Positions 1 through 7,677 of a DNA stretch of 15,215 bases are shown one piece after another (position 1 is the stretch's first letter; each line of letters begins with the position of its first letter). The DNA is from Spirochaetia bacterium UBA5368 (lineage in GTDB: Bacteria; Spirochaetota; UBA4802; UBA5368), in NCBI GenBank assembly GCA_002407865.1, contig DHPI01000031.1:1-15215 (forward strand), written 5' to 3'. Below the pieces are notes generated by a model. That model worked only from the letters and a program-made list of their open reading frames with translations. It had not been told where the DNA came from and made no database searches. The position numbers and the translations under genes were made by a program.

Positions 1-51
1 CCTAAAATTAATCTGCTACCCGGAGAACTGAAAATGCAATTAATTAGTTGA
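1..51 (+). CDS. Possible 3' end of an upstream gene (partial)
   Basis: Reading frame 1 is open from the first base of the window to a TGA at 49-51 and encodes 16 residues, PKINLLPGELKMQLIS. The other two forward frames stop earlier (3-5 and 29-31). A strong terminator hairpin starts about 30 nt after this stop, as expected at a gene end. The product cannot be identified from so short a tail. An alternative is that the stretch is non-coding, because 17 open codons can occur by chance. Confidence 0.3.
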   Translation, partial: PKINLLPGELKMQLIS

Positions 52-81
52 CATCATTATTACGTGTTAAATGCTGAAAGG

Positions 82-115
82 CGAATAATCGGGGTCTCCC
101 CGATTATCGTTTTTT
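82..115 (+). terminator. Intrinsic terminator in the argD leader
   Basis: A 9-bp GC-rich stem, TAATCGGGG (86-94) with CCCCGATTA (98-106), closes on a 3-nt TCT loop. Three more pairs (CGA 82-84 with TCG 107-109) extend it past a single bulged A. Six T residues (110-115) follow directly, so all parts of a Rho-independent terminator are present. The T run ends only 24 nt before the argD ATG, which leaves no room for a promoter in between. The hairpin therefore either ends the upstream gene with argD relying on readthrough, or acts as an attenuator in the argD leader. Confidence 0.85.
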
Positions 116-139
116 GTATATGCACAAGGATAGAGCACA

Positions 140-1351
140 ATGACTTCAAAAAAATTACAATCCATCATTGATGGCGACAAGGAATACCTTTTTCAGAATT
201 ATGGGGACAGGCTGCCAGTTTGCTTCGTGAGAGGCGAAGGCTCGTATCTGTACGACCAGGACGGCGCGCAGTATATCGATTTTTTCTCAGGCATCGCCGT
301 ATCGTCTCTCGGCTATGGGAATAACGCCTTTTCAAAAGCGCTTCACAGGCAGGTTGAAACCATACTTCACAGCTCGAATTGGTATTACAACAAGGAACAG
401 GTCGAAGCGGCGCGCCTTTTATCCGAGTTATCCTTTCCGGGAAAGACCCTCTTCGTCAACAGCGGCACAGAGGCCAGCGAAGCGGCGATTAAGCTCGCAC
501 GCCGGTACGGTCAGTCTATTTCGCCGGACTGCTACGGAATAATCTCATTCGAGGGCTCGTTCCATGGCAGAACCTTCGGCGCCATGTCGGCAACCGCGCA
601 GGAAAAAATCCACAAGGGGTTCGGCCCGATAGTGCCGGGATTTACGTATCTCCCCTATAATGATATCAAGTCGTTCAAAAAAGAAATCGGGTCGCGCCGC
701 AACGTCTGCGCCGTAATAACGGAACTTGTACAGGGCGAAGGCGGCATTAAAATAATTGACGGGTCATTCATCCGCGAGGTGGCCACAATATGCGCAAAGC
801 ATAAAATTTTACTGATAATCGACGAAGTGCAGACAGGCATCGGCAGAACCGGCGAGGTTTTCGCCTACCGGCATTTCGACATTACGCCCGATATTATCAC
901 CATGGCAAAGGGGCTCGGTGGCGGCGTTCCCGTGGGGGCGATGCATGCCAGAAGCGATCTTTCGAAATATTTAGAAAAGGGCACGCATGGCACCACCTTC
1001 GGCGGCAATCATCTGGCAAGCGCCGCCGCGGTCGCGGTGCTTAAGGAGCTGAAAAAGCCCGCATGTATGAAAAAGGTGAAACACAGCGGCGCATACATAA
1101 TGGACCGGATGCGGGCGCTCCAGAAAAAGACGGACATTATTCAGGACGTCCGCGGCATGGGACTCCACATCGGCATCGAGCTGAAAAAGCCCGGCATGGA
1201 CATCGTAAAACGGGCGCTCGACGAAAAGCTCATTATAAACTGCACGGCTGAAAAGGTGATCCGCATCATGCCGCCGCTCACGATCGGCATGCCGGTGATA
1301 AAGCAAGGACTCTCCATTCTGGAAAAAATATTACTTCAAGAGGTCGATTAA
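140..1351 (+). CDS. argD: Acetylornithine aminotransferase (class III PLP aminotransferase)
   Basis: ArgD transfers the amino group of glutamate to N-acetylglutamate semialdehyde to give N-acetylornithine, using pyridoxal phosphate in the cytoplasm. Members often also serve as succinyldiaminopimelate aminotransferase in lysine synthesis. The 403-aa length is normal for the family. Visible class III aminotransferase motifs are NSGTEA (107-112), FHGRT (141-145), ELVQGEGG (195-202), DEVQTGIGRTG (228-238), the Schiff-base lysine K257 in MAKGLGGG, and GTHGTTFGGN (281-290) near the PLP phosphate. The ATG at 140 has AAGGA at 126-130, nine bases upstream. It is the first gene of argDFG, and its stop is one base from the argF start. 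A different class III aminotransferase is conceivable, but the arginine neighbours settle the choice. Confidence 0.95.
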   Translation: MTSKKLQSIIDGDKEYLFQNYGDRLPVCFVRGEGSYLYDQDGAQYIDFFSGIAVSSLGYGNNAFSKALHRQVETILHSSNWYYNKEQVEAARLLSELSFPGKTLFVNSGTEASEAAIKLARRYGQSISPDCYGIISFEGSFHGRTFGAMSATAQEKIHKGFGPIVPGFTYLPYNDIKSFKKEIGSRRNVCAVITELVQGEGGIKIIDGSFIREVATICAKHKILLIIDEVQTGIGRTGEVFAYRHFDITPDIITMAKGLGGGVPVGAMHARSDLSKYLEKGTHGTTFGGNHLASAAAVAVLKELKKPACMKKVKHSGAYIMDRMRALQKKTDIIQDVRGMGLHIGIELKKPGMDIVKRALDEKLIINCTAEKVIRIMPPLTIGMPVIKQGLSILEKILLQEVD

Positions 1352-1352
1352 G

Positions 1353-2291
1353 GTGAAGGTTCCTGAAATAAAAACCAAGGACCTGCTTTCAGTTACCGAT
1401 CTTACACGCGATGAGATTCTCGGCATTTTCAAGTTCGCCGCAAAACTTAAAAAAGACTTGAAGCAGGCAAAGCCGCATCCATATTGCTCGGGAAAAACCC
1501 TCGGCATGATATTTGAAAAAAATTCGACGCGAACCCGTGTTTCATTTGAAACCGGTATGTTTCAACTTGGAGGCCATGCCCTTTTTCTGAGCAGAGACGA
1601 TATTCAGCTCGGCCGCGGCGAAACAATCGGCGATACCGCAAAAGTGCTCTCGCGCTATGTCGACGGCATCATGATCCGCGCCTATTCTCACGCGAAGGTC
1701 ACCGAACTCGCGCGGTGCGCTACCATCCCCGTGATAAACGGCCTTACCGACCTGTCGCATCCGTGCCAGGCCCTCAGCGATTTTTTCACGATATACGAGA
1801 GAGAAAAGGATTTCAAGAATATCAAAATGGCGTATGTCGGCGACGGCAACAACGTGGCGCACTCGCTTATGCTCTGCGCCGCGTTGCTCGGCATGGATCT
1901 CGCGGTGGCAAGCCCGAAAAATTACCAGCCGGACACGGACATCGCGGCGGCCGCCTTCCGCCTGTCATCCGATTCCGGAGCGAAGATAACCCTCACGACG
2001 GACATCAATCTTGCCGTGGAAAATGCCCACTACCTGTACACCGACGTATGGATCAGCATGGGACAGGAACGCGAAGCCGGTAAAAGAAAAAAAGCCTTCG
2101 CGAACTACAAGATCACGAAAAAAATTATGCAAAAATGCGCGGAACGCTGCGCGATTATGCACTGCCTGCCGGCGCACCGGGGCGAAGAGATAGACGCCGA
2201 TGTGCTCGATTCGAATCAATCAATTATCTTCGATCAGGCCGAAAACAGGCTGCACGTGCAAAAGGCCATCATGTGTGCGCTAATTCACTAA
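1353..2291 (+). CDS. argF: Ornithine carbamoyltransferase
   Basis: ArgF joins carbamoyl phosphate to ornithine to form citrulline, the first step from ornithine to arginine; the enzyme is a cytoplasmic trimer in this family. The 312-aa protein shows the carbamoyl-phosphate loop STRTR (58-62), HPCQALSD (136-143) and the ornithine-side HCLPAHRG motif (270-277), all intact, so it should be active. The start is a GTG at 1353, one base after the argD stop. AAGAGG inside the argD end (1338-1343) lies nine bases upstream, which suggests translational coupling to argD. The catabolic form (arcB) is unlikely, because the neighbours are biosynthetic and no arginine deiminase or carbamate kinase gene is present. 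Confidence 0.96.
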   Translation: MKVPEIKTKDLLSVTDLTRDEILGIFKFAAKLKKDLKQAKPHPYCSGKTLGMIFEKNSTRTRVSFETGMFQLGGHALFLSRDDIQLGRGETIGDTAKVLSRYVDGIMIRAYSHAKVTELARCATIPVINGLTDLSHPCQALSDFFTIYEREKDFKNIKMAYVGDGNNVAHSLMLCAALLGMDLAVASPKNYQPDTDIAAAAFRLSSDSGAKITLTTDINLAVENAHYLYTDVWISMGQEREAGKRKKAFANYKITKKIMQKCAERCAIMHCLPAHRGEEIDADVLDSNQSIIFDQAENRLHVQKAIMCALIH

Positions 2292-2323
2292 GCCGGCAAC
2301 GACTTCACCGGCAACCCGATAAC

Positions 2324-2328
2324 GGAGG
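2324..2328 (+). promoter_or_regulatory. argG ribosome binding site
   Basis: GGAGG lies 7 nt before the ATG at 2336 but only 1 nt before an in-frame ATG at 2330. The spacing picks 2336 as the start, and the argG reading frame should not be extended upstream into argF. The 44-nt argF-argG spacer also holds a short direct repeat, CCGGCAAC at 2293-2300 and 2308-2315. Confidence 0.8.
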
Positions 2329-2335
2329 TATGAAA

Positions 2336-3544
2336 ATGGATGTAAAAAAAATTGTTCTCGCGTATTCAGGGGGGCTCGACACCTCCATCATTGTAAAATG
2401 GCTGCTGGAAACATATAATTGCGAGGTAGTGTGCTTCGCCGCCGATGTCGGCCAGGAAGAAGAGCTGGACGGCCTTGACGAGAAAGCGAAAAACACCGGC
2501 GCCAGCAAATGTTATATAGAAGATCTCCGTGAGGAATTTGTCCGCGATTACGTGTTTCGCGCGATCAAGGCAAACGCGATATATGAAAACCGCTACCTGC
2601 TCGGCACATCGCTCGCCCGCCCTATTATCGCAAAAAAACAGGTCGAGATTGCATTGAAGGAGGGGGCGGACGCTGTCTGCCACGGCGCAACAGGCAAGGG
2701 CAACGACCAGGTGCGCTTCGAGATGACGTACAAGGCGCTCGCGCCGCAACTGAAAATCATCGCCCCCTGGCGTATATGGGACCTTCACTCCCGTTCTCTT
2801 TTGTTCGATTACGCACAGAAAAACAACATACCGGTCCCCGTCACAAGGGACAAGCCGTACAGCATGGACAGAAATATTCTGCACATATCCTACGAAGGCG
2901 GCATACTGGAAGATCCCTACCGCGAGCCGGATGAAAGCATGTTTCTGCTGACGAAATCCCCCGAAAAAGCCCCCGATAAACCGGTGTACATTGAAATCGA
3001 TTTTGAAAAGGGCATCCCGGTCGCGATAAACGGCACGCGGCTCGGGCCAGTCGATTTGATGAAACAACTCAACAAAATCGCCGGCGAAAACGGTGTGGGA
3101 AGAATCGATATCGTCGAGAACAGGCTGGTGGGGATCAAATCTCGCGGGGTGTACGAAACCCCGGCGGGAACGGTGCTCTACATTGCGCACCGCGACCTCG
3201 AGTCCATTACCCTTGACAGGGACACGCAGCATCTGAAGGACCGCCTGGCTCACGAATACGCCGAAATCGCCTACTACGGCCTCTGGTTCACGCGCAGGCG
3301 CGAATCGCTCGACGCATTCATCGATGAAACACAGGAAAACGTAACCGGCAGCGTACGGCTGAAGCTGTACAAAGGCACCTGCGCGGTCGTCGGCAGAAAA
3401 TCTCCTGTAACGCTCTACGATCCCGATATCGCGACATTCGATAAAAGCGAATTGTACGACCACCGCGATGCGACCGGCTTTCTCAATATTTACGGCCTGC
3501 CAATCAGGGTCGAATCGTTGTTAAAGAAAAAACAGGGGCGATGA
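2336..3544 (+). CDS. argG: Argininosuccinate synthase
   Basis: ArgG condenses citrulline and aspartate, using ATP, to argininosuccinate, the second-last step of arginine synthesis. From the ATG at 2336 the protein has 402 aa, the standard length. The N-type ATP pyrophosphatase loop AYSGGLDTS is at residues 9-17, and the conserved [14 protein letters not shown] block, contributing to ATP and aspartate binding in the family, is at 116-129. The frame stays open upstream through the end of argF, but the GGAGG at 2324-2328 and the alignment of [13 protein letters not shown] with the family N-terminus fix the start. It is the third gene of the argDFG run. The last gene of the pathway, argH, lies about 6.5 kb away on the other strand. 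Confidence 0.97.
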   Translation: MDVKKIVLAYSGGLDTSIIVKWLLETYNCEVVCFAADVGQEEELDGLDEKAKNTGASKCYIEDLREEFVRDYVFRAIKANAIYENRYLLGTSLARPIIAKKQVEIALKEGADAVCHGATGKGNDQVRFEMTYKALAPQLKIIAPWRIWDLHSRSLLFDYAQKNNIPVPVTRDKPYSMDRNILHISYEGGILEDPYREPDESMFLLTKSPEKAPDKPVYIEIDFEKGIPVAINGTRLGPVDLMKQLNKIAGENGVGRIDIVENRLVGIKSRGVYETPAGTVLYIAHRDLESITLDRDTQHLKDRLAHEYAEIAYYGLWFTRRRESLDAFIDETQENVTGSVRLKLYKGTCAVVGRKSPVTLYDPDIATFDKSELYDHRDATGFLNIYGLPIRVESLLKKKQGR

Positions 3545-3551
3545 CCGGCCG

Positions 3552-3600
3552 TGCCGGGAGGCGTTATTCGTTGACGCGTCCCGGCAGACGCACTGCGTCT
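3552..3600 (+). terminator. Two tandem hairpins after argG
   Basis: The first hairpin pairs TGCCGGGAGGCGT (3552-3564) with ACGCGTCCCGGCA (3574-3586), with one mismatch and a 9-nt loop. The second pairs AGACGC (3586-3591) with GCGTCT (3595-3600) around an ACT loop. Neither is followed by a T run, so they are imperfect as Rho-independent terminators. They may slow transcription, protect the argDFG mRNA 3' end, or reduce expression of the next gene, which begins 11 nt later without a clear ribosome site. Confidence 0.5.
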
Positions 3601-3610
3601 GAACACTCCC

Positions 3611-4567
3611 ATGGTCAATGACATTTTCATTCAACTCGAGGTAACGTTTTCACAACGGTGCGCCGAACCCTCGCTTTTGCGGCCGGCATGGAACGGCCTT
3701 TCGCAGATATACCCGCCCGACCTTGCCCGCTTCAGGGCTCACAGCCCTTACATGCCCTCCACCCTTGTCGCAATGCGCTCGGGAGACCTCGGAATGGCCG
3801 TGCTGTGGATTGTGCAATCGGCGCTAATACGCTCAATCGCGCGTGAATGTTCACGTGCGGGCAGCGATACGCTGCACAACGCCATTCGACACAATGAAAT
3901 CGGATCGCTCGCGCACTCCGAAAAACCAGGAAATCCGGTTATACTGCGCAAATCACCGGATGGAATAAATTTAAGCGGCGAAAAGAGCTACATCACCGGA
4001 GGATTGCAGACACACTTCATCGTAATTACGGCGCGGGAGCCCGGCGGGGAAAAGATTTCAAAGCTCGCGTTTGTACCCGCATCGACGCTACCCGCACACG
4101 CGCTTGAAGACCTGCGCTTTCCGGCCCTGAAAACGACCGGCCACGCGCGGCTTACTATGCGCGACATGCCGATACCCGCGCATCATATACTGCCGCTCGA
4201 GGACTCACGGCTGCGGCGAACAATCAGCATCTGGGGACTCATCGAACGCGCATACATAATGGAAGCGTTTACAGGTTTCTGCATCTATTGCGCCAGAAAG
4301 CTGTCATCGATGCTGCCGCATTCCACGTCAATCGAGGAAAAACTTCTGGCGCTGCTGAACGAGCAGTCATCCTTAGCGGGAGGCATGCTTGACAGCGCCA
4401 TGTCGGATACCGGCCGCGTTGAGATGAAAAGCGCCGATATTGCCGCCTTGTTCGCGATTGCCGAAGATCTGCGTACCACAGCGACGCATAATGATGCGCA
4501 TATTACACCCGATGACAGGCTTCGTTTCGCCGACCTGGGGCTCTTTTCGATGATGAAAATACGCTGA
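3611..4567 (+). CDS. Divergent, short acyl-CoA dehydrogenase-like protein
   Basis: This 318-aa protein keeps the outline of the acyl-CoA dehydrogenase fold. Residues 52-100 resemble the end of the N-terminal helical domain. HSEKPGNP (102-109) sits where the family has TEPxxGSD. LSGEKSYITGG (121-131) matches the GxKxxITNG strand of the middle beta domain. ARLTMRDMPIPAHHIL (179-194) matches the FxxVxVPxxxLL strand. The C-terminal helical domain is short and hard to match; the usual length is near 380 aa, and I see no convincing catalytic glutamate or FAD-contact motif. It may be a degraded or re-purposed homologue rather than an active fatty-acid beta-oxidation enzyme. No good ribosome site precedes the ATG at 3611. 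It follows argG by 66 bp, with two hairpins between. Substrate unknown. Confidence 0.65.
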   Translation: MVNDIFIQLEVTFSQRCAEPSLLRPAWNGLSQIYPPDLARFRAHSPYMPSTLVAMRSGDLGMAVLWIVQSALIRSIARECSRAGSDTLHNAIRHNEIGSLAHSEKPGNPVILRKSPDGINLSGEKSYITGGLQTHFIVITAREPGGEKISKLAFVPASTLPAHALEDLRFPALKTTGHARLTMRDMPIPAHHILPLEDSRLRRTISIWGLIERAYIMEAFTGFCIYCARKLSSMLPHSTSIEEKLLALLNEQSSLAGGMLDSAMSDTGRVEMKSADIAALFAIAEDLRTTATHNDAHITPDDRLRFADLGLFSMMKIR

Positions 4568-4623
4568 TATGGCCGCCACAGCGCCGAAACCACGGACACC
4601 CGGCGCATTCCAGAGCAATAAAA

Positions 4624-4737
4624 ATGATTAAAATTGTAGACAAAAATACAGGCAACGGCTACGATGTGAATATATCCGCAGGATATGGACGATTTGCGGC
4701 TCGCCTCGCGCGAATTGAGCAGACCATCAGCCTGTGA
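4624..4737 (+). CDS. Very small ORF, 37 aa, doubtful
   Basis: An ATG at 4624 opens a 37-aa frame beginning MIKIVDKNTGNGYDV and ending at a TGA at 4735-4737. Only a weak AGAG-type sequence precedes it. No family is recognised. It is noted because it lies just before another small ORF on the same strand, in a 200-bp stretch with no other gene. It could be chance, or the remnant of a larger gene. Confidence 0.2.
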   Translation: MIKIVDKNTGNGYDVNISAGYGRFAARLARIEQTISL

Positions 4738-4764
4738 ATAAATTCAGCGCCACCAGGACACCAT

Positions 4765-4953
4765 ATGAAAGCTATATTTATTGAGAAGTCCAGGGTAAAC
4801 GAGATTGATCTGATGGACTGCAACTTCGATGATGAGTTCCTGAAGCTCATGAGTGAATACAAAATACTGGAATCGCATGTAATTTATTTTTCCGCCGGCG
4901 ATTCTAAAATCAAGGAGATTCTCGTAAAGAAGGAGCCTTCCTATTCCGTATAA
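4765..4953 (+). CDS. Small hypothetical protein, 62 aa
   Basis: The frame begins MKAIFIEKSRVNEIDL and encodes a 62-aa, charged, soluble protein with no transmembrane segment or signal peptide; I do not recognise a family. AGGA at 4755-4758 lies six bases before the ATG. The stop codon sits inside a stem-loop (4932-4959), a pattern seen at other gene ends in this window. Both points favour a real gene. It could be cotranscribed with the acyl-CoA-dehydrogenase-like gene, about 200 bp upstream. - strand frames over the same bases have no ribosome site and look like shadows. Confidence 0.45.
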   Translation: MKAIFIEKSRVNEIDLMDCNFDDEFLKLMSEYKILESHVIYFSAGDSKIKEILVKKEPSYSV

Positions 4954-4959
4954 GGCTCC
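4932..4959 (+). terminator. Stem-loop spanning the stop of the 62-aa ORF
   Basis: GGAGCCTT (4932-4939) pairs perfectly with AAGGCTCC (4952-4959) over a 12-nt loop that contains the start of the TAA stop. Only a short T run (GCGTTTC) follows, so termination may be partial. Confidence 0.5.
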
Positions 4960-5192
4960 GCGTTTCATTACCTTTCTATCGGCGTATTTTCCCCTCCACG
5001 AAACAGCACATCCCCCTAATCCCGTTCCGAGATGCTTCCATTATAATGTCTCTCATCGCGTGTATGCTGTTGTTGGTTCGCCATTGCCATAATTTTTTCT
5101 ATATATAATTCGTTGAAATCTACCGATATTCAAATAAGTTAGCGCCACTCGTCACATGCGCGCAGCATGTGCATATATATATACGGCAGTCA
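4954..5192 (+). promoter_or_regulatory. Leader region of the HD-GYP gene
   Basis: This 239-bp gap holds no convincing gene. An AT-rich patch with a perfect TATAAT (5104-5109) is a candidate -10 box. The nearest -35-like hexamer, TTGCCA (5084-5089), is only 14 nt away, so the promoter call is weak. A perfect 7-bp stem, CACATGC (5153-5159) with GCATGTG (5165-5171) and a GCGCA loop, follows. It ends 21 nt before the ATG at 5193, which lacks a clear Shine-Dalgarno sequence. Confidence 0.35.
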
Positions 5193-7658
5193 ATGAGCAA
5201 ACATCAGGACAAAACTCCATCCCGCTGGGAAACAGAAATATCCCGACAATCATGCAACCTGCGCGAACCTTCAGGAGAGTATTATCGCAGTGTTTTTTAT
5301 TTCACCCCGATAGCAATGTTCGTAGTAAACAGGAATTTTCAGATTCAGGACGCCAACAACAAATTTAAACAAATATACCCGCACTGCCAGAATGAAACAA
5401 ACGCCCTCTGCTACAAAATAATACCCCATGAAGAACGGGATACTCCCTGCCCCGATTGCCTGGTGCGAACGACATTTTTTACCGGCATGGGCGCCGCTGC
5501 CAAGCGGGAGGTGTCAATCAACGGGAAAACAAAATATTATAGAAAGGAAACATCGCCCCTGTATTCCGAAAATGGCGAAATTACCGCCGTCATGGAGATG
5601 ATCGAGGACATTACAGCGCAGGTTGAAGCCACGCAAAACAACGAAAAGCATAGCCTGGAACTGAAAGCGGTTATAAATAAGCGCATCGAAGAACAACATC
5701 AGAAAGAATGCAAGCTGAATGCGCTCGTCAACACCGCCTACGAGCTTAAGAGCGCAAACGGCATCACCGAAAGTATCGACAGAATCATATGCGGCTACAA
5801 ACAGTTACACGCGGCAATGGCCGCGTTCGCACTCTTCGACAATGATGACATGTGCGTGGTGAAAATATACCCGCATGAGGTTCTCACCAGGCTTAATTTT
5901 ATTTTCAAATCGAACATCACCGGCACGCATATCCGCCCGAACAAACACCCACAGAATCCTTTTGTACAGGCCGCGCTGCTGGGAAAACCGTTATTTTTCA
6001 AAGGAGAACGCGAAATATACGATTTTCTAAAATCATGCTATCCGAACAGCTTCGACCACGAAATCGCGGAAGCTGCGAGCATGCTGCAAAACCTTTCGGT
6101 TGTAATATTCCCCTTGAAGACCAAGGACGTAACTGTCGGCGCAATCGCGGTTTTCGCCGACATCGAAACATTGGAACAAAATTTCGAGTATTACAGCTTT
6201 CTTTCAAACTCCTCAGCTATGGAAATAAGCAGGCAGCAGAATTCTGAAAAACTTTTGAAATCAGAACTGAAATACCGAAATCTCGTCGAGAGCTCGCAGG
6301 ACATGATCCTCCTTTGCGGCAGTGACGGGAAGATACAATACTCAAACAGGATATTCAAAGACACCACGTGCATACCAGAACGCACAAAGAAGGATCTCAG
6401 CATCTACTCATTCTTCGCAAACGGCAGCAGGGAAAAGGTAAAGCGCATCATAACATCAGGAATGAAAGATTTTATAGCTGCCGAACCGCTTGAGTTGAAG
6501 ATGCAGATACCCTCCGGCAAGGAGCTCTGGACCGAGATGGTATTCACGCCAATGCCCGGCGAGGAACAGGGATTCCAGATTGTCGCCCGCGACGTAACCC
6601 GCAGGAGAAACATGGAACACCTTATTGGAAACCTTTCCGAGTTCCATGAAAAAATCCTTCAAAACGACCTCATCGGCATTATCACCACCGATCTTGGCGG
6701 AGAAATAACAAGCTGGAACCGCGGCGCGGTGAACATTTTGGGGTACGAAACAAAAGAAATTTTGAATAAGAGCATCATGGTGCTCATCCACGAAAATTCG
6801 CTTAAGGAGTTCGAAGAGATATTTAATAAAAACCGGAAAAATCTGCCCCAGATTGGGCGAGAAATAAAATTCAAAAAGAAGAACGGCCAGCCCGTCAGCG
6901 TAATGTACATAGAATCGACGATGAAAGACGAGGAGCAGAAAACCGTCGCGGTAATAATTTTTTTCTTCGACAACACAGAGAAAATGCGCCTCATGGAGCA
7001 AAGGCAAGACCTTACACAGCGGCTGCAACAAGCGCAGCTCATTACCATCGTTTCTCTCGCGAAGCTTGCCGAATACCGCGACATCGAAACCGGACTGCAT
7101 CTCGAGCGCATTATGAAATACACGGAGCTTCTCGCAAACGAGCTTATGGGAAATAACGCATACAAAAACTATATCACGAAGGAATACATCACCGACCTGG
7201 TCAACTCGTGTCCGCTGCATGACATCGGCAAGGTAGGCATTCCCGATGTGATCCTCCACAAACCGGGAAAACTTACACCCAGAGAATTTGAAGTAATAAA
7301 AAAGCACACTATCATCGGCGGCGACACCATCGCCGAGGCGGAAAAGAAACTGGAAGGCCGATCGTATCTCAACCTCGGCAGGGAAATCGCCTATTACCAC
7401 CACGAGCGATGGGATGGAAACGGCTATCCGCTCGGATTGAAGGGCGAGAATATCCCGCTCTCAGCGCGAATAGTCGCGGTCGCGGACGTATATGATGCGC
7501 TTATAAGCAAACGCCCCTACAAAGAGGCATTTCCCCACCAGACGGCCGTTGATATTATCAAGAACAGCTCGAATACGCACTTCGACGAATCAATCGTGAA
7601 GGCGTTCATGAACTGCGAAAAGGAATTCGCCTGTTTAAAAAACGCAAAAGTCCATTGA
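5193..7658 (+). CDS. PAS-GAF-PAS-PAS-HD-GYP protein, predicted cyclic-di-GMP phosphodiesterase
   Basis: From the ATG at 5193 the protein has 821 aa and no transmembrane segment, so it should be a cytoplasmic sensor. Domains: PAS1 about 34-145, with cysteines C73, C86 and C89 (a CxxC pair that could hold a metal, cluster or redox switch); a coiled linker; a GAF-like domain about 178-345; PAS2 about 357-470; PAS3 about 478-598; a short coil; HD-GYP 612-815. The HD-GYP domain looks intact: E632 and H636, the HD pair H676/D677 with K680 in LHDIGK, H705, H736/H737, DGNGYP (741-746) and D765. HD-GYP enzymes hydrolyse c-di-GMP using a bound metal centre. A GTG at 5169 would add eight residues, but it overlaps a hairpin; neither start has a good ribosome site. 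Its target is unknown; motility is a fair guess given the flagellar genes nearby. Confidence 0.9.
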   Translation: MSKHQDKTPSRWETEISRQSCNLREPSGEYYRSVFYFTPIAMFVVNRNFQIQDANNKFKQIYPHCQNETNALCYKIIPHEERDTPCPDCLVRTTFFTGMGAAAKREVSINGKTKYYRKETSPLYSENGEITAVMEMIEDITAQVEATQNNEKHSLELKAVINKRIEEQHQKECKLNALVNTAYELKSANGITESIDRIICGYKQLHAAMAAFALFDNDDMCVVKIYPHEVLTRLNFIFKSNITGTHIRPNKHPQNPFVQAALLGKPLFFKGEREIYDFLKSCYPNSFDHEIAEAASMLQNLSVVIFPLKTKDVTVGAIAVFADIETLEQNFEYYSFLSNSSAMEISRQQNSEKLLKSELKYRNLVESSQDMILLCGSDGKIQYSNRIFKDTTCIPERTKKDLSIYSFFANGSREKVKRIITSGMKDFIAAEPLELKMQIPSGKELWTEMVFTPMPGEEQGFQIVARDVTRRRNMEHLIGNLSEFHEKILQNDLIGIITTDLGGEITSWNRGAVNILGYETKEILNKSIMVLIHENSLKEFEEIFNKNRKNLPQIGREIKFKKKNGQPVSVMYIESTMKDEEQKTVAVIIFFFDNTEKMRLMEQRQDLTQRLQQAQLITIVSLAKLAEYRDIETGLHLERIMKYTELLANELMGNNAYKNYITKEYITDLVNSCPLHDIGKVGIPDVILHKPGKLTPREFEVIKKHTIIGGDTIAEAEKKLEGRSYLNLGREIAYYHHERWDGNGYPLGLKGENIPLSARIVAVADVYDALISKRPYKEAFPHQTAVDIIKNSSNTHFDESIVKAFMNCEKEFACLKNAKVH

Positions 7659-7675
7659 TGCCGGGACCCGGCATC
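7657..7675. terminator. Palindrome between convergent genes
   Basis: GATGCCGGG (7657-7665) and CCCGGCATC (7667-7675) form a perfect inverted repeat around one base. It overlaps the TGA of the HD-GYP gene (7656-7658) and ends two bases before the stop of the convergent metallophosphoesterase gene (7678-7680). It may act in both directions. On the - strand it is followed, within 20 nt, by a run of T. Confidence 0.6.
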
Positions 7676-7677
7676 TC

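Noticed and set aside
20..80. ArgR operator or sigma-70 promoter for argD (TTGACA at 48-53)
   Set aside because: No -10 box lies at a workable distance (the best, TTAAAT, gives a 13-nt spacer), and no two well-matched ArgR half-sites can be seen.
2293..2315. Direct repeat CCGGCAAC in the argF-argG spacer as a regulatory element
   Set aside because: Only two 8-bp copies in a GC-rich spacer; easily chance.
2135..2335. 67-residue N-terminal extension of argG into argF
   Set aside because: The argG family starts at [13 protein letters not shown], and GGAGG at 2324-2328 marks the start at 2336.
2366..3463. 365-codon open frame on the - strand across argG
   Set aside because: It lies wholly antisense to a clear argG, has no family motif or ribosome site, and reads as a codon-bias shadow.
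5102..5130. Sigma-28-like site (ACCGATAT) upstream of the HD-GYP gene
   Set aside because: Two -10 mismatches and no matching -35 at 11-12 nt; too weak to call.
6456..7403. 315-codon open frame on the - strand across the HD-GYP gene
   Set aside because: Antisense to well-supported PAS and HD-GYP domains, low-complexity translation, no start signals.
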